Below are positions 1-11,200 of a stretch of 64,000 nucleotides of DNA, piece after piece. The notes under the pieces are model-generated. The model was given only the letters and a program-made list of their open reading frames with translations, was not told the origin of the DNA and did not search any database. The stretch comes from Bryoerythrophyllum caledonicum (lineage: Eukaryota > Streptophyta > Bryopsida > Pottiales > Pottiaceae): assembly GCA_963971425.1 (NCBI GenBank), contig OZ020517.1:22950462-23014461 (forward strand), given 5' to 3'. The position numbers and the translations under genes were made by a program. Position 1 is the stretch's first letter; the number at the start of each line of letters is the position of its first letter.

Positions 1-411
1 AACCAGAACCGCCAGGGTGCCCAGAGGAACATACAAGGCCAGCCGGTGCCGCGCCGTCGCCAAGCCCATATCCCGGAACAGCACGACAGAGAGCACCCTG
101 AACTCGTCAATCGCCACCGTCCTCTTGAGGCGCTCCTTCCTCACAACGGCGTCGACCTGCGCCTGAGTCGGGGGATGCGGCAGCCAGCGCTGCTTGAAGC
201 GCGAGAGCCTGGCGTCGTCGTCGGAGGAGGACGGGAAAGGGATCTTGTCGTAGACGCGGCGCGAGGCGTCCAGGAGCTGGTACAGCTGCAGCCCCGCGAA
301 GGCGTGTTGCGAGAGCGCCATGCATTCCTCGAAGCTTGCGTCCACAGCCGCGTGGAAGGAAGGTGACGCGGACAGTGTCTCCTCGACTCGCTTGGATGGA
401 GATTGCCCCAT
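1..411 (-). CDS. N-terminal part of a conserved plant protein with an N-myristoylation signal (cut by window edge)
   Basis: Reading the minus strand from ATG at 411-409 gives 137 codons without a stop to the window edge. The start MGQSPS fits an N-myristoylation signal (Gly2, Ser6), suggesting membrane attachment. The protein continues with a Ser/Ala-rich helix (EECMALSQHAF, about residues 29-39), an R/K-containing middle and a hydrophobic end (LALYVPLGTLAVLV). GC-rich codon use contrasts sharply with the AT-rich flank. From memory it resembles a small plant-only family beginning MGNSPS.., of unknown function; that match is not verified. The leader just upstream carries CCCTAAA telo-box motifs, common near the start sites of plant housekeeping genes. 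An intron could lie beyond the edge. Confidence 0.7.
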   Translation of the reverse strand, partial: MGQSPSKRVEETLSASPSFHAAVDASFEECMALSQHAFAGLQLYQLLDASRRVYDKIPFPSSSDDDARLSRFKQRWLPHPPTQAQVDAVVRKERLKRTVAIDEFRVLSVVLFRDMGLATARHRLALYVPLGTLAVLV

Positions 412-722
412 CGAGAAACCCTAAACCCTAAACCTTAAACCTAGACCGCGATCCGTCACGATCTCTCGGGAATTTGCGGCGTGTGAGGTCTGAGATTGCG
501 AAATCCTAAGGTTGAATTCAACACAAAACCACCCACTGACCTAAAACCACCAACTTCTATGATGGAGATTGCCCCATCGATAAACCCTAAACCCTAAACC
601 CTAAACCTAAACCTAGACCACGATCTCTCGGGAATTTGCGTCGTGTGAGGTCTGAGATTGTGAAGGTGTTGAATTCAACAGAAAATCACCCACTGACCTA
701 AAACCACCAACTTCTATGATTT
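395..722. repeat. Tandem duplication (166-bp period) of the start codon and leader of the minus-strand gene
   Basis: Copy 1 (395-560) and copy 2 (561-722) are nearly identical. Each begins with the first codons of the gene (gatggagattgccccatc), then telo-box CCCTAAA repeats, then a shared tail ending ccaccaacttctatgat. In the transcript the second copy would place ATG (577-575) upstream of the true start, opening a six-codon frame that reads MGQSPS and then TAG. Confidence 0.85.
584..614 (-). promoter_or_regulatory. Telo-box cluster (CCCTAAA)n, second copy
   Basis: Three to four imperfect CCCTAAA units lie here and again at 416-440, both just upstream of the minus-strand gene. In plants short interstitial telomere motifs near transcription starts bind telo-box factors. 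Their duplication with the leader rather than as a long pure array argues against a telomere remnant. Confidence 0.45.
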
Positions 723-779
723 CAGGGTGTAATCTAAGACGTGTAAATTCAATGATCAATGCGTAGCACATGAAGACGG

Positions 780-1140
780 AAAATGATGTTTACGGTACAC
801 TGAACATCACATTTAGTGTAGTCACATAAATAGTGTAATTACCCTACTACACTATTTGCGAACTTGTTCACAATTAGTGTTAGTTGCGGCAAGCTTTTTC
901 ATACACTACTAGTATTTTATTCACTGCGGCAAGCTTATACAGCTACACTAATTGTGTACAAGTAAAAAAAAAAACCACCCATTTTCACATATAGTGTAAT
1001 GTTTCACATTTAGTGTAATGTTTCACATTTAGTGTAATGTTGTGTCGTTACACTAATTGTAATTCTTCCTTTTAGTGTAAGGGTTCGTATTTAGTGTAGA
1101 CGACACTAAATGCAATGTTTAGTGTAGTGTATCCACACTA
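780..1140. repeat. TAGTGTA-rich repetitive element
   Basis: Many direct and inverted copies of a TTTAGTGTA / TACACTAAA motif at 15-40 bp spacing. The same motif dominates 12000-12549 and 32889-33215, so this is one copy of a dispersed non-coding family with subterminal repeats. No coding frame. Confidence 0.55.
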
Positions 1141-1310
1141 TGTGATTTTGTTGTTTTACTTTTGATGAATATTTTTCACCAAGAGCACAACTATCTATAT
1201 CACTCAAAGAGACAGATCGTTGCAGACATTGATGGTAAAAATATTCATCACGGGTGAAAATTTATAGCATTTTCAATTCAATTAGTGTGGATACACTTAT
1301 TGTGACCATA
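1130..1310. mobile_element. Short non-coding element (copy 1 of a pair)
   Basis: Flanked by TAGTGTGGATACA-type ends and containing a gatgaatattt...aagagcac...ctatct core. A second diverged copy lies at 4160-4375 with the same end motif and core order. Ends are fuzzy and no target duplication is evident. Confidence 0.4.
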
Positions 1311-1339
1311 TCTCCTTGAATTTTGATCCCGCATATGCT

Positions 1340-2440
1340 CACTACATAGATGGTTCCTTCAAAGAACCAACAGAAACAAGCCCCGGACATTGGCATAGGG
1401 AAAAAGCAAGATATGGCATATATAACTTCACCAAAGGAATAAAAATATCCAAAAGACTATATGGACTTCAAAATATCCTTAGAGCATAAATGATGGCCCT
1501 CTATAAAATCCTCCAAATTATCACTACACAATACACTAATGAACCCCTAGTGCGCATCTTTACATATTGTATAAACGTCTTGTATCTATTAAATATACAA
1601 ATAACACATCCTACCATCCATAATAGCCACCTTGATCAAATCATACTAACATTTATGGTTCAAATGCTACAAGACCGCACACAAATTACAACCCTCCATA
1701 TAGTTAGAGCACATGTCACTATAGAAGGAAATGAACAAGCGGAAAAACTAGTTAAAGAAAGATTAGACAAATTCCATAGAAATGCCAAACACCCGCATGA
1801 ACATGCCCACGCTACCCCATTCTACTTCCAAAGAGAAAGTTGGTCTTCTATGGAAGACACCCTAGATAAAGGCCCTATAAGATTTTTGGATAAATATCTC
1901 AAAAAACAAAATCTAGTTAACAACCCGGATTTAATCTCATAATGTTTCCCTAATAGACAAATGGACCGATACCAACAACATTGATAACAAACTCTCTACA
2001 AACTCTTGGAAAATCCTACAATTACAGATTCACAAAAAACATGTTTGATCAAATTTCATACTGGACAATACATGGGAAATGCCACAAACAACTCTTCTTC
2101 GGAATAGAAAGATTTCCATACATAACATACCCAATATGCACCTCCACGGACCCACCAACTTCTATATCTTCTTTAGATCTTTTTGCACTATCCAAAACAT
2201 GATCTATACAATGAATACATTTCATTGCAACCTCACTTCACGGAAATCATTGTTGTTCGCCAATGTCTGCATCAATTGGAGACCATGGAAATGGATTGAA
2301 AAGCTCTTGCAAAGTTCAAAGTGCGCACTATGCTCTAAAGACCCTGACAAAAACGACCACTCATGGAAAAGTTATAACACCCAAAGCACCATAATCGGCC
2401 CACTCAAGGCCTCAATTAGACCTCCTAGGTAGAATGACCC
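1340..2440 (+). mobile_element. LINE retrotransposon remnant: RNase H domain and downstream C-terminal region
   Basis: The frame starting at 1343 reads YIDGSFKEP, the first catalytic motif of RNase HI, and runs through LVRIFTYCINVLYLLN to VRAHVTIEGNEQAEKLVKE, the typical RNase H end of plant LINE polyproteins. The element is dead: the expected catalytic Glu codon is TAA at 1487-1489, the second Asp is Tyr (1565-1567), the Asp of the usual QADKL is Glu, and further stops follow 1942. From about 2080 the phrase KQLFFGIERFP is shared with the second copy at 37334-38440. No reverse transcriptase or endonuclease region is visible upstream, so this is a 3' fragment. Confidence 0.8.
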
Positions 2441-2489
2441 ACAACAATCCACTAGCCTAAACCCACCAACTTCTATATCTTCTTTAGAT

Positions 2490-3835
2490 CTTTTTGCACT
2501 ACACAAGGTCTAAATCTTTTACCATTGTGTTAAGCATGATGTAAGTTCCCTACACTCTAATTTTTAGAGGTAGAAGAGGGGTGTACAGTGTATTCAAAAC
2601 AAGTGTGTAAGGAGTGGAGGTTCAAAAATTGTCAATTCACGTTTTATTTTTTTGTGAACTTAACATGTTTTAGAATGATAATACAAACGGTCAATAGGAA
2701 GTTTCTCACCACATATCATTGTTGATAAATTAAAAAGTGAAAAATATGAAGATCTCTAGGTTTATCATAGAAAAGTTACAGTATTTTTCCCTGCTTGCTC
2801 GAAATGTATAAAAATGTTTGACTTGAGTTAAAATGTTTTTTTACACTAAAGACAAGAATTTATTTTTGACATCTTCAAAGAGGGTAATATTTTCTCTATG
2901 TATGAAAAATCTCAATGTCAATAGAAACTTCTAGCAAGATTTTGGAGGGATTTGGAGTCCCCATTTCTAACTTTGAGTGGTACTAACTTTCAAACCATGA
3001 ATCCAAAAATAATAATAACAATACATCCACAAAGCTCTTGTTAAGGATAATCTAGTATAAAAACTTTCAAAAAAAATACATTTTTTTGAATTTAGGAACT
3101 TGCCCAAAATCAAAATCATCCCCTTTCAAAACTATCCCCTTCTAGGGATTGAATGTGAGATTTTCAATACTAGCAAGTAATATTATTTCCTTTCATATTG
3201 TCATAAAACAACTATTTTATTTAATTAAAATAGCATATTATACTAAATCAAACATTTTCACACATTGTCACGCAAGGTACTAAAAAAACTTCTTATTTTC
3301 TAAAAAAACTTAGAGATCTTCACATTTTTTTTTAGTACAATGACATATGGTGTAAATCTTCTTATTGACCATTTGAATCATCATTCTAAATCATATTAAG
3401 TTAGCAAAAAACTATTACGAGAATTGGCTATTTTAGAACCTCAAATCCATGCACAATTGTTTTGAATATGCTATGCCCCTTCTCTACCTCTAAAAAATGG
3501 GGGACAAGGAATATATATATCATGCTCAACATGATGGTATAAAATTTAGACGTTATATAGTGCAAAAAACTGACACCAAGTGGAGTCAAAGTCTGCTAAT
3601 TCACTCGATGTAGGGGGAAAAATGTATTGGTTTATCAATTTAAACACTATAGTCTTTCAATCCGTGTGGTCAAAGTTTATGATACATTATGAGTACGTTA
3701 CTTATTAAGTCTTCATTGGGATTATATTCTAAGGGAAAAAAAAGTTATTGTTTCCTTCCTCACTCATTGCACTAGAATCAAGCAGTTTTGAAGTGTTTTT
3801 GGTGTGAAATTGTCAAAGAAATGTAGGGGATTATA
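2490..3835. mobile_element. Degenerate copies of the long TTAA-type element, two halves in opposite orientation
   Basis: 2490-3130 matches the interior of the 945-bp element at 29942-30886 (cactacacaaggtctaaat onward). From about 3140 the same sequence returns on the other strand and ends at a degraded terminus (atgtaggggatt, 3820-3832). Non-coding; frames are riddled with stops. Confidence 0.6.
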
Positions 3836-4990
3836 TTACCGTTTTTTGGTTTTGGTTTTCATTTGATTTTTCTTCATTTTTTAGATTTTCAGAAAGAAAT
3901 AAAAGAGGCAGGTATATAAATAGAAACGAATCCAATTGCAAACATTATTGGATATTTATCCATAAAAGACCACTCCCTAATTTTGGGATATTTATCTCCT
4001 ACTCGTAAAAGGGTGAAGTTGTTTGTCATCCCTCCTGCATACCTATTCGATTGTGAATGGGACTATACAAGTAGGTGAACCATTTTTGTTTTAAGTGGTT
4101 ATTAGAAGCCTAAACCATACTCTTCCACAAAAACAAAAAAAAATAAAAAATCCTTTACACTAAAAATCTCATTTAGTGTATCCACACTAATTGGTTAATA
4201 ATGCTACAAGTTATTACTCTTGATGAATATTTGTACAAACTATATCTACAATGATTTGCCTCTTTGAGTAGTATAGATAGATGTGCTCTTAGTAAAATCT
4301 TCATCCAAACGTAAAAAAACAAAAGCACTTCCAAATCATATAGTGTGGATACATTAAATAAGATTTTTAGTGTAGTGACAAAGCTAATATCATAGCACCA
4401 TTGTAAGTCCTTCCAAAAACAACTCTAAAAACTTTAAGAAACCACCAAGATGTCACATTAGTTGACGGCAAGCGGTTGTTAGGCTCCATAAGGCTTGTTC
4501 GGGCACCACACCTTTAATTAGCGATGCAGAGTGACACAACAAAATAAACATAATAAAATATATATGGTAATATTTTATGAATTCCAAGCCAATAAAAACC
4601 TTTAAAAACAAAAGAAAACTCGAATTGCAAAAGCCAAGTCCTCGTTATCTCCTTAAAAAATTAACAAAGGGTGACAAGGCACGAACTAAGTGGATAAAGC
4701 ACGATTCCATTTCACTAATCCAGGTTGCCTTTCACTAAACCGAACTCTAACATCACGAATCAGGTTAGTTAGCGGCCGAAGCCATCTTCCTGCTTCCTCC
4801 AACTAGTAACTTACTATCACCATAGTAGTCGTCTTATCTTCTTCTTCGTCGTCGTCTCCGTCTCGTCGACATTGATCAATTCACAGAAGGAATTGTCGAC
4901 ACTCTTGCTCACTTTTCCACTTTTGCTGTAGGGATCAGCGTCCAAGCGTTTCTGCCTCTTGCGCTCTCCACGCACCAGGTTCGCCTACCT
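3836..4990. other. Intergenic, upstream region of the ISE2-like gene
   Basis: AT-rich, with one short repeat (4160-4375, partner of 1130-1310). From about 4740 the composition rises in CT, and TCTTCTTCGTCGTCGTCTCC-type stretches appear, as in plant core promoters and leaders. No convincing coding frame. A leader intron could begin at the gttcgc after 4978, but this is not proven. Confidence 0.4.
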
Positions 4991-5268
4991 TTCACTTCTC
5001 TCGCTTCTCATTTTTGTGCACTTTCAGTATTATTATTACTACTTCGCGGCGTGATTTTGTAGTGGAAGACGCTGCTTGTGTGAAGTTCTTCGGTTTCTTG
5101 ACAGGGAGCGAGAAGAGTGAGAATTCTTGAATTTGGATGTGATTTGTTGAGCAGGAGGTGAGGTTGAGTGCGAATTCGCGCTGCGCCTCTGGTTTTTGAG
5201 GATGTGATAAACCTCAAGAGGACTCGTCGAAGGGGCGAGACGTTTTTGCTCTTTTGCTGAGTTTAATT

Positions 5269-8200
5269 ATGGCGATGGCGTCGGCGTTGCCGTGGGCGAT
5301 GGCACCGGCGGCCCGCCTCAATCGGCCTCCTCTTCTTTCAATGGCGCAGAGGCGAGTTTTTTGGAATGATTTTCTGAGCCAGAAGTCGTTGTGTAGTGGT
5401 AGAAGCTGTTTGCCGCAGGTAGTTCGTTTCGGCGGTGGAATATGGAGCAGGAGATTAGGTTTTGCGTCGTTCTGCGTTGCGGCGAATAGAAACTTGAACG
5501 CGGAGTCTTTTGACACCGCCGAAGATGAGGTTGCTTCTTTTCCGTTTCGAGTGCGGGGAGTGGACGGAGGAGAAGTCAGGCGTGTGATTGGCAGGGATGA
5601 GGAAGGCTCGGAGAGCGATGACGACGACGACGACGACGACGAAGAGGATGGGATTTATTACGATGAAGACGAAGTAGAGGATGGATTTGACGACATTGAT
5701 GGCGAGTTGAGAGATAATGAGGAAGATGTGGAAGCAGGTGTGGTGGACCTGGTCACGTCGGAAGGGAAAGGAAGTGGGAAGAGTGAAAAGGATAGAGAGA
5801 GATTGCAGGAGCTCTGCGCGCGGGTGCTGGCTAGTGGTGAACGTACAGTGACGGCTAGTGACATTGTGGGACTGTATGATTTTCCATTCGACAAGTTTCA
5901 GGTCAGAAGCTCCACGTTGCAAATTTCCTTGAAGATGTATTAGGGTTTAGTGGATTAAAATCCTAATTCCTATCCTGCCGATTTTTTCTTCTAATACACT
6001 TATAAGTGTTGGATTTCTTCTTTCTAAATATGGAAGAGGATGTCTGCAGAGGATGTCCATCGAGGGGTTTCTGAAAGGCTCTTCATTGGTCGTGTGTGCA
6101 CCAACTAGCAGTGGGAAGACTCTTGTTGCCGAGGCGGCTGCTGCTGCCACAATTGCAAGAGGAAAGCGTTTGTTTTACACTACGCCCCTCAAGGCATTGT
6201 CGAATCAGAAACTTCGCGATTTCCGGTGCATTCCCGTATCAACCAACGCCTTGCATCATTTGTTTTCTGGAGTTAGTTTGAAGGCTGTTTGGCATATTGC
6301 ATACGGTTATCTGGTTTACAGAAAGAGAAAAGCTAGATAAATCCTGTAATTCTTGATCTTTTGAAGCTCATTTACGTCTGGTTGTGCAGGGAATTATTCG
6401 GAGAAGAGAACGTAGGGCTGCTCACAGGAGATGCGGCTGTGAATAGAGATGCTCCGATACTGATTATGACCACCGAAATTCTGCGCAACATGCTTTACCA
6501 AAGGTATGTTGAAAGGAAGCTTTGTTGAGAGTCAGGGTTTAGGTTGAAACAACTGTCAAATCATGAAGTTGTTATGGATATTAATTGGTTACTTCCCTTT
6601 CTGGAAGTCTCAGTAGAGGAAAGTGAAAACATGGGGCAGAGGATTGAATTGTCACGAATGGGCATCATGCCAATGAGTTGAATAGCTCACAAGTTTGCTA
6701 TGAAGATCTAGAATCAGAATGTCATGATTCAATAGCTCTGCTGAAGGCATTAGATTTTCAGTAGCATGAGATGTTAGGTAGATCGTAATGAAGTAACAGA
6801 CAGCGCTGCTTTTGTACTACATACACATTCATGAAGAGGTATTTCATATTGCTGAAGAATATGGTGCTTGCAGTGTTGGATCAAGCATGGAGGATGGCGG
6901 TCGTCTCATGAATGTAGATGTTGTAGTGCTGGACGAAGTGCATTATCTCAGTGACATCTCCCGTGGTACTGTGTGGGAAGAAACAGTACGTTTCTAACGC
7001 CCTGGTTCTGTACTTGGGGGTTTTAATATTGTCGTCTAGAATCTCATATGGTGTATTTTGCAATGGTTTTGTTGGAATGCGTCAGTATGGAGGTGCAGCT
7101 CTCATCTTTTATTCAATTGTGTAAATCTAGTATCTACTCGTAAGTGAAGATTATAAGGGATATTTTTCATCCTAGCTAATGTGAGCATTCCTGCTGAACA
7201 GGTGATTTACTGCCCCAAGGAAGTGCAGCTAATTTGTTTATCAGCCACCATCTCTAATCCAGAGGAGCTTGCTGGCTGGATCGCACAGGTGCGTTTTAAT
7301 TGCTAGGATAGAAACTAATTTTTCATTTAACCAGGTTTAGGGTATAGTATTGCCAGACGTACTCGGAATTTTCCATTTAATCTTATTATTATTTTGGGTT
7401 TCCGAAGTTTGTTGTACTCAGTCTCTAGGAACTAGCCGCCTTTTTCCTGGACATGCTGAAACTTTGGCTGTACGATATGGCGACGCCTGTACAGCACAAT
7501 AAGCTTTAGTCGTTACAGAAAGCTTGCATGTGGGTCATCTTTGGTGTTGAATCGTTTTCACCTGAGGTTCGAACTGGAAGATTAATCTTGTATTGGATGG
7601 CAGGTGCATGGCCCTACCGAGCTCGTGACATCGTCAAGAAGACCTGTTCCACTTTTTTGGCATTTCTCTACACGCCACTCACTTCAGCCACTCTTAAACG
7701 AGCAAGGGAACGAAATGAATTGGTGAGACTCTCGGTCTTGTTTCTAGTCATGTATCTCTAATATTAATCAAACGGCCTTGTCCATGAACCTCTACCTTGA
7801 TGCTGGAGACACCTCCATGTTCTCGAATTTCCGATTCTTGTCCCGTTCTACGTACATGTATTTATTAGTGTCCTGTTCTTATACTTCTGTCCTTCCAATA
7901 CTGAAGTATTTTTCTGTTTCTGCAGGAGACTGAACCTGAGGAGGACTGAGCGAGAGAGAGATCCTGATCCATTCTGGGATGAAATGTCAGAATCACCTAG
8001 AAGAAAACAGCGAAAAACTCTTAGAGCTGGAAAAGGTTCCAAAGAGTCTGGCAACCGTAGTGAAAGTCGGCGTCGGTCGGGTGGTGGATGGGGTGAAATG
8101 GAAGAGCAGATGTCTGACGAGGAGGTTCAGTTTCTTCGGCGCAGACAGGTATAACACTACCTTTCAAGTCCTTGGTGTTTACAAACTATGCCTTCGGTAG

Positions 8201-11200
8201 CAATGTCGTGTTCAGAATTGCAGAAATGTCTAGAACCTAATTTCATCAATGCTGGAATGTGACGAAATTGTTATTTTAGCCACGTTTTGAAGTTCCTCTT
8301 TAATATGAACGAAAATCCTCTCAAGTTAATAGCTGTAAAAGTTGTGGTCACCATGCATACTGGTACAATCAGGAAACAGAAGTATGTATGTACTAGTCTG
8401 TAACGGTCCTTCCTGCAGTGACTTACATATGTGCATTCTGCTACCAGTATTGAGAACTGATTCTTGCAATGGTATGCATCTTTCTAATGTGCAGATTCCA
8501 CAAATTAGAGATACATTGCATCAATTGAAAGAACGAGACATGCTTCCAACTATTTGGTTCATTTTCAGTCGCAGGGGCTGTGACCTTGCTGTTCACTATC
8601 TTTTGGTAATGTTCATAAATGCTTTTTGAACCTCCTTATCATCTTAATTGTGCATTGCAGAGACGAGTCCTGCCTTTCTAAAACTGCATCTATTTGTGTC
8701 TGAAAGTTTTGCGAAGTGGATACCTTGAATTCCGTTTTTTCGTTTTCAACTTCCTAAGACTTTGTTATGTTATGTTTTGGCAGGGAACCGACTTGTTGAC
8801 ACTTGAGGAGCAGAAACGAGTAAAAACAGCTCTTACATATTTCCGGGAACAGCACCCAGAGTCAGTACGTGAAGTGGCAGTGAAACCACTTCTGCATGGG
8901 GTGGCTGCGCATCACGCTGGTTGCTTACCAACGTGGAAGGCCTTCATTGAAGACCTTTTCCAGCAAGGTCTCATCAAAGTGGTCTTTGCAACCGAGACAC
9001 TTGCAGCAGGAATTAACATGCCTGCCAGGTATGCATGTGTGCGCCCATTGCTACGGTCTGAAATTCCTGTCGGCAGAAAGTTCAAAGTTTCTGTATTTAT
9101 TCCCTTTATTGAAATCCTAATGTAAAATACACTAGTGCAGCTTTTAAATTGATGTCACACCTGATGTCAATCTCAGGACAACGGTGTTGGCATCACTCAG
9201 CAAACGTGGCGATAATGGACACCAACTCTTAAGTGCAAATTCAATGCTGCAAATGGCTGGCAGAGCAGGTCGGCGAGGTATTGACGACCAAGGACACACA
9301 GTAGTGGTGCAGACACCATTCGAAGGTGCAGAGGACTGTTGCAAATTACTTTTTGCAGGATCTGACCCCCTCGTCTCACAGTTCACGGCCACCTATGGCA
9401 TGGCTCTTAATCTCTTGGCAGTAAGTGGTTCTTCTAACTGTTCTGCTGTGTTGCTCTCCTTACGCAATCACTTGTATTTCTCAACATGATTCAAACACAC
9501 TGATGGAATTTTTTTGCTCTAGGATTCATGAACTAAATGTTATGCAGGGAGCAAGAATAAAAACCACGCCAGAATCCGGTGGAAGTGAAATGATAAGGGT
9601 GGGAAGAAGTCTAGATGAAGCCCGGGCACTCATTGAAAAGAGCTTCGGTAACTATGTGGGAAGTGAAGTGATGGTTGCCTCTAAGCAGGCATTGGCTCGG
9701 ATGCAGAAAGAGATTGAGTCCTTAGATAAAGAATGTGCAAAAGATGAGGATGGATTAGAAGGTCGCCTCACGCGAGGAGAGTTACAGGAATTCCTTCACC
9801 TTAGAGAGAGTGCAAAGGTTAGCTATCTCCGCTCTGAATTCTATTCATCGATTTTCATCTTGTAACTTTAGTTTCCAAGTCTTACGAGGAGGTTCTAATT
9901 GGTTGGCAGGAGGCGAAGCGGTTGGTGCGAGAGCAGAGAAAGGTAGTTGAAAGTCTGCGAGTTGCAGTGGTACAACCCCTGCTTGATGCGCCTACTATCG
10001 GAAAACCACCCTTCATTTGCTTGTCCTACTATGAGCACCGCTCTGGCGAGGAGCGCCTTGTCCCTGCCTTGTTCGTGGGATACGTTCCACGCCCCCCATT
10101 CGTCTCCGACTTGATTGATGTAAGTTTCCACTCTTTATTTCATGCCTGGCCTTAAATCGTTCATGGGATCAATCATTTGTATAGGTTTTCTTGCGGATAT
10201 GTTTCTAGTTTTCTAACTCGTCGTCTGCATCTTGAGAAATTTCGTGAGAAAAGAAGAAGCTTGCAATCATTACATGTGTGTGTTTCAAGGTCATGAGCTT
10301 CTTTGTTAATTTGGCAGTTGGCAAGCGAAAAGGGCCAGGTTTTAGGGTTCGACAACAACCAGGATGATGAGTCGTCAGAAGAAGATGAGGTTGATTCCGA
10401 TGTTCGGCATTACGTGGCTTTGGGATCAGACAATTCTTGGTATATGTTTACTGCTAAGAGTGTCAAAAGCGTGCACACAAATTTGGCAAACTTTGGGGCG
10501 TCAGCGCCAGGTGAGAAGCCCGTGGAAGATTTGTTGAAGGAAAAACTTCAAGTAGGGATTCGGAAGTGGGGAAACCTTGGTCGCTCAGGGTCTGGTGCCC
10601 TTAGTTGCGTTTGGTCTGCAGAGAGCTCCATCGATACGTGGGCTTGGGGTTGTCAAGTGCCCGTTTTGAGTGAACTCTCTAGTGCTTATGAGGTATGCAA
10701 TCTTATCATTCTTTCTGCTAAGCAGGACAAGTTGAATGATATCTTGAAGCTATTTCCGTGCTTTGTTATCATCATATCTATAAGACGAGGGCCAACTTTA
10801 TGTCGTAGTTTGAATTTATCTGAATGATTGCTACTTGATCTTGGAACACTTGCAGGTTTCTGCGGATCTTGTGAAGGCCGAGCGGGTGTTCCTTGATAGA
10901 CGGAAAGAGGCTTCAAAATTCCGGAAGAAGCTCAAAGGGTCACAAGGTTACCGTGAGTCACGAAAGCTTCTGGATTTTCAAAGAGCACGGTTGGACAAGC
11001 TGCAGCGCACGAAAGCTAAAGCGAACCGTATTGCCTCGCGTATCAGTAAGATGCAGCCTACAGGGTGGAAGGAGTTTCTACAAGTAAGACAATTAGTTCC
11101 TTGAATGTTTTCAGATGTTCATAAACATTGTCCTCTAAATTGCCTGAAGTTAGGGTAGGAAAGCTCCCAGATAAAGCTGGGACCCTCTAATAGAAAGCGT

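Noticed and set aside
416..612. Telomere or subtelomere remnant (CCCTAAA repeats)
   Set aside because: Only three or four imperfect units, embedded in a gene leader and duplicated with it; better read as telo-boxes.
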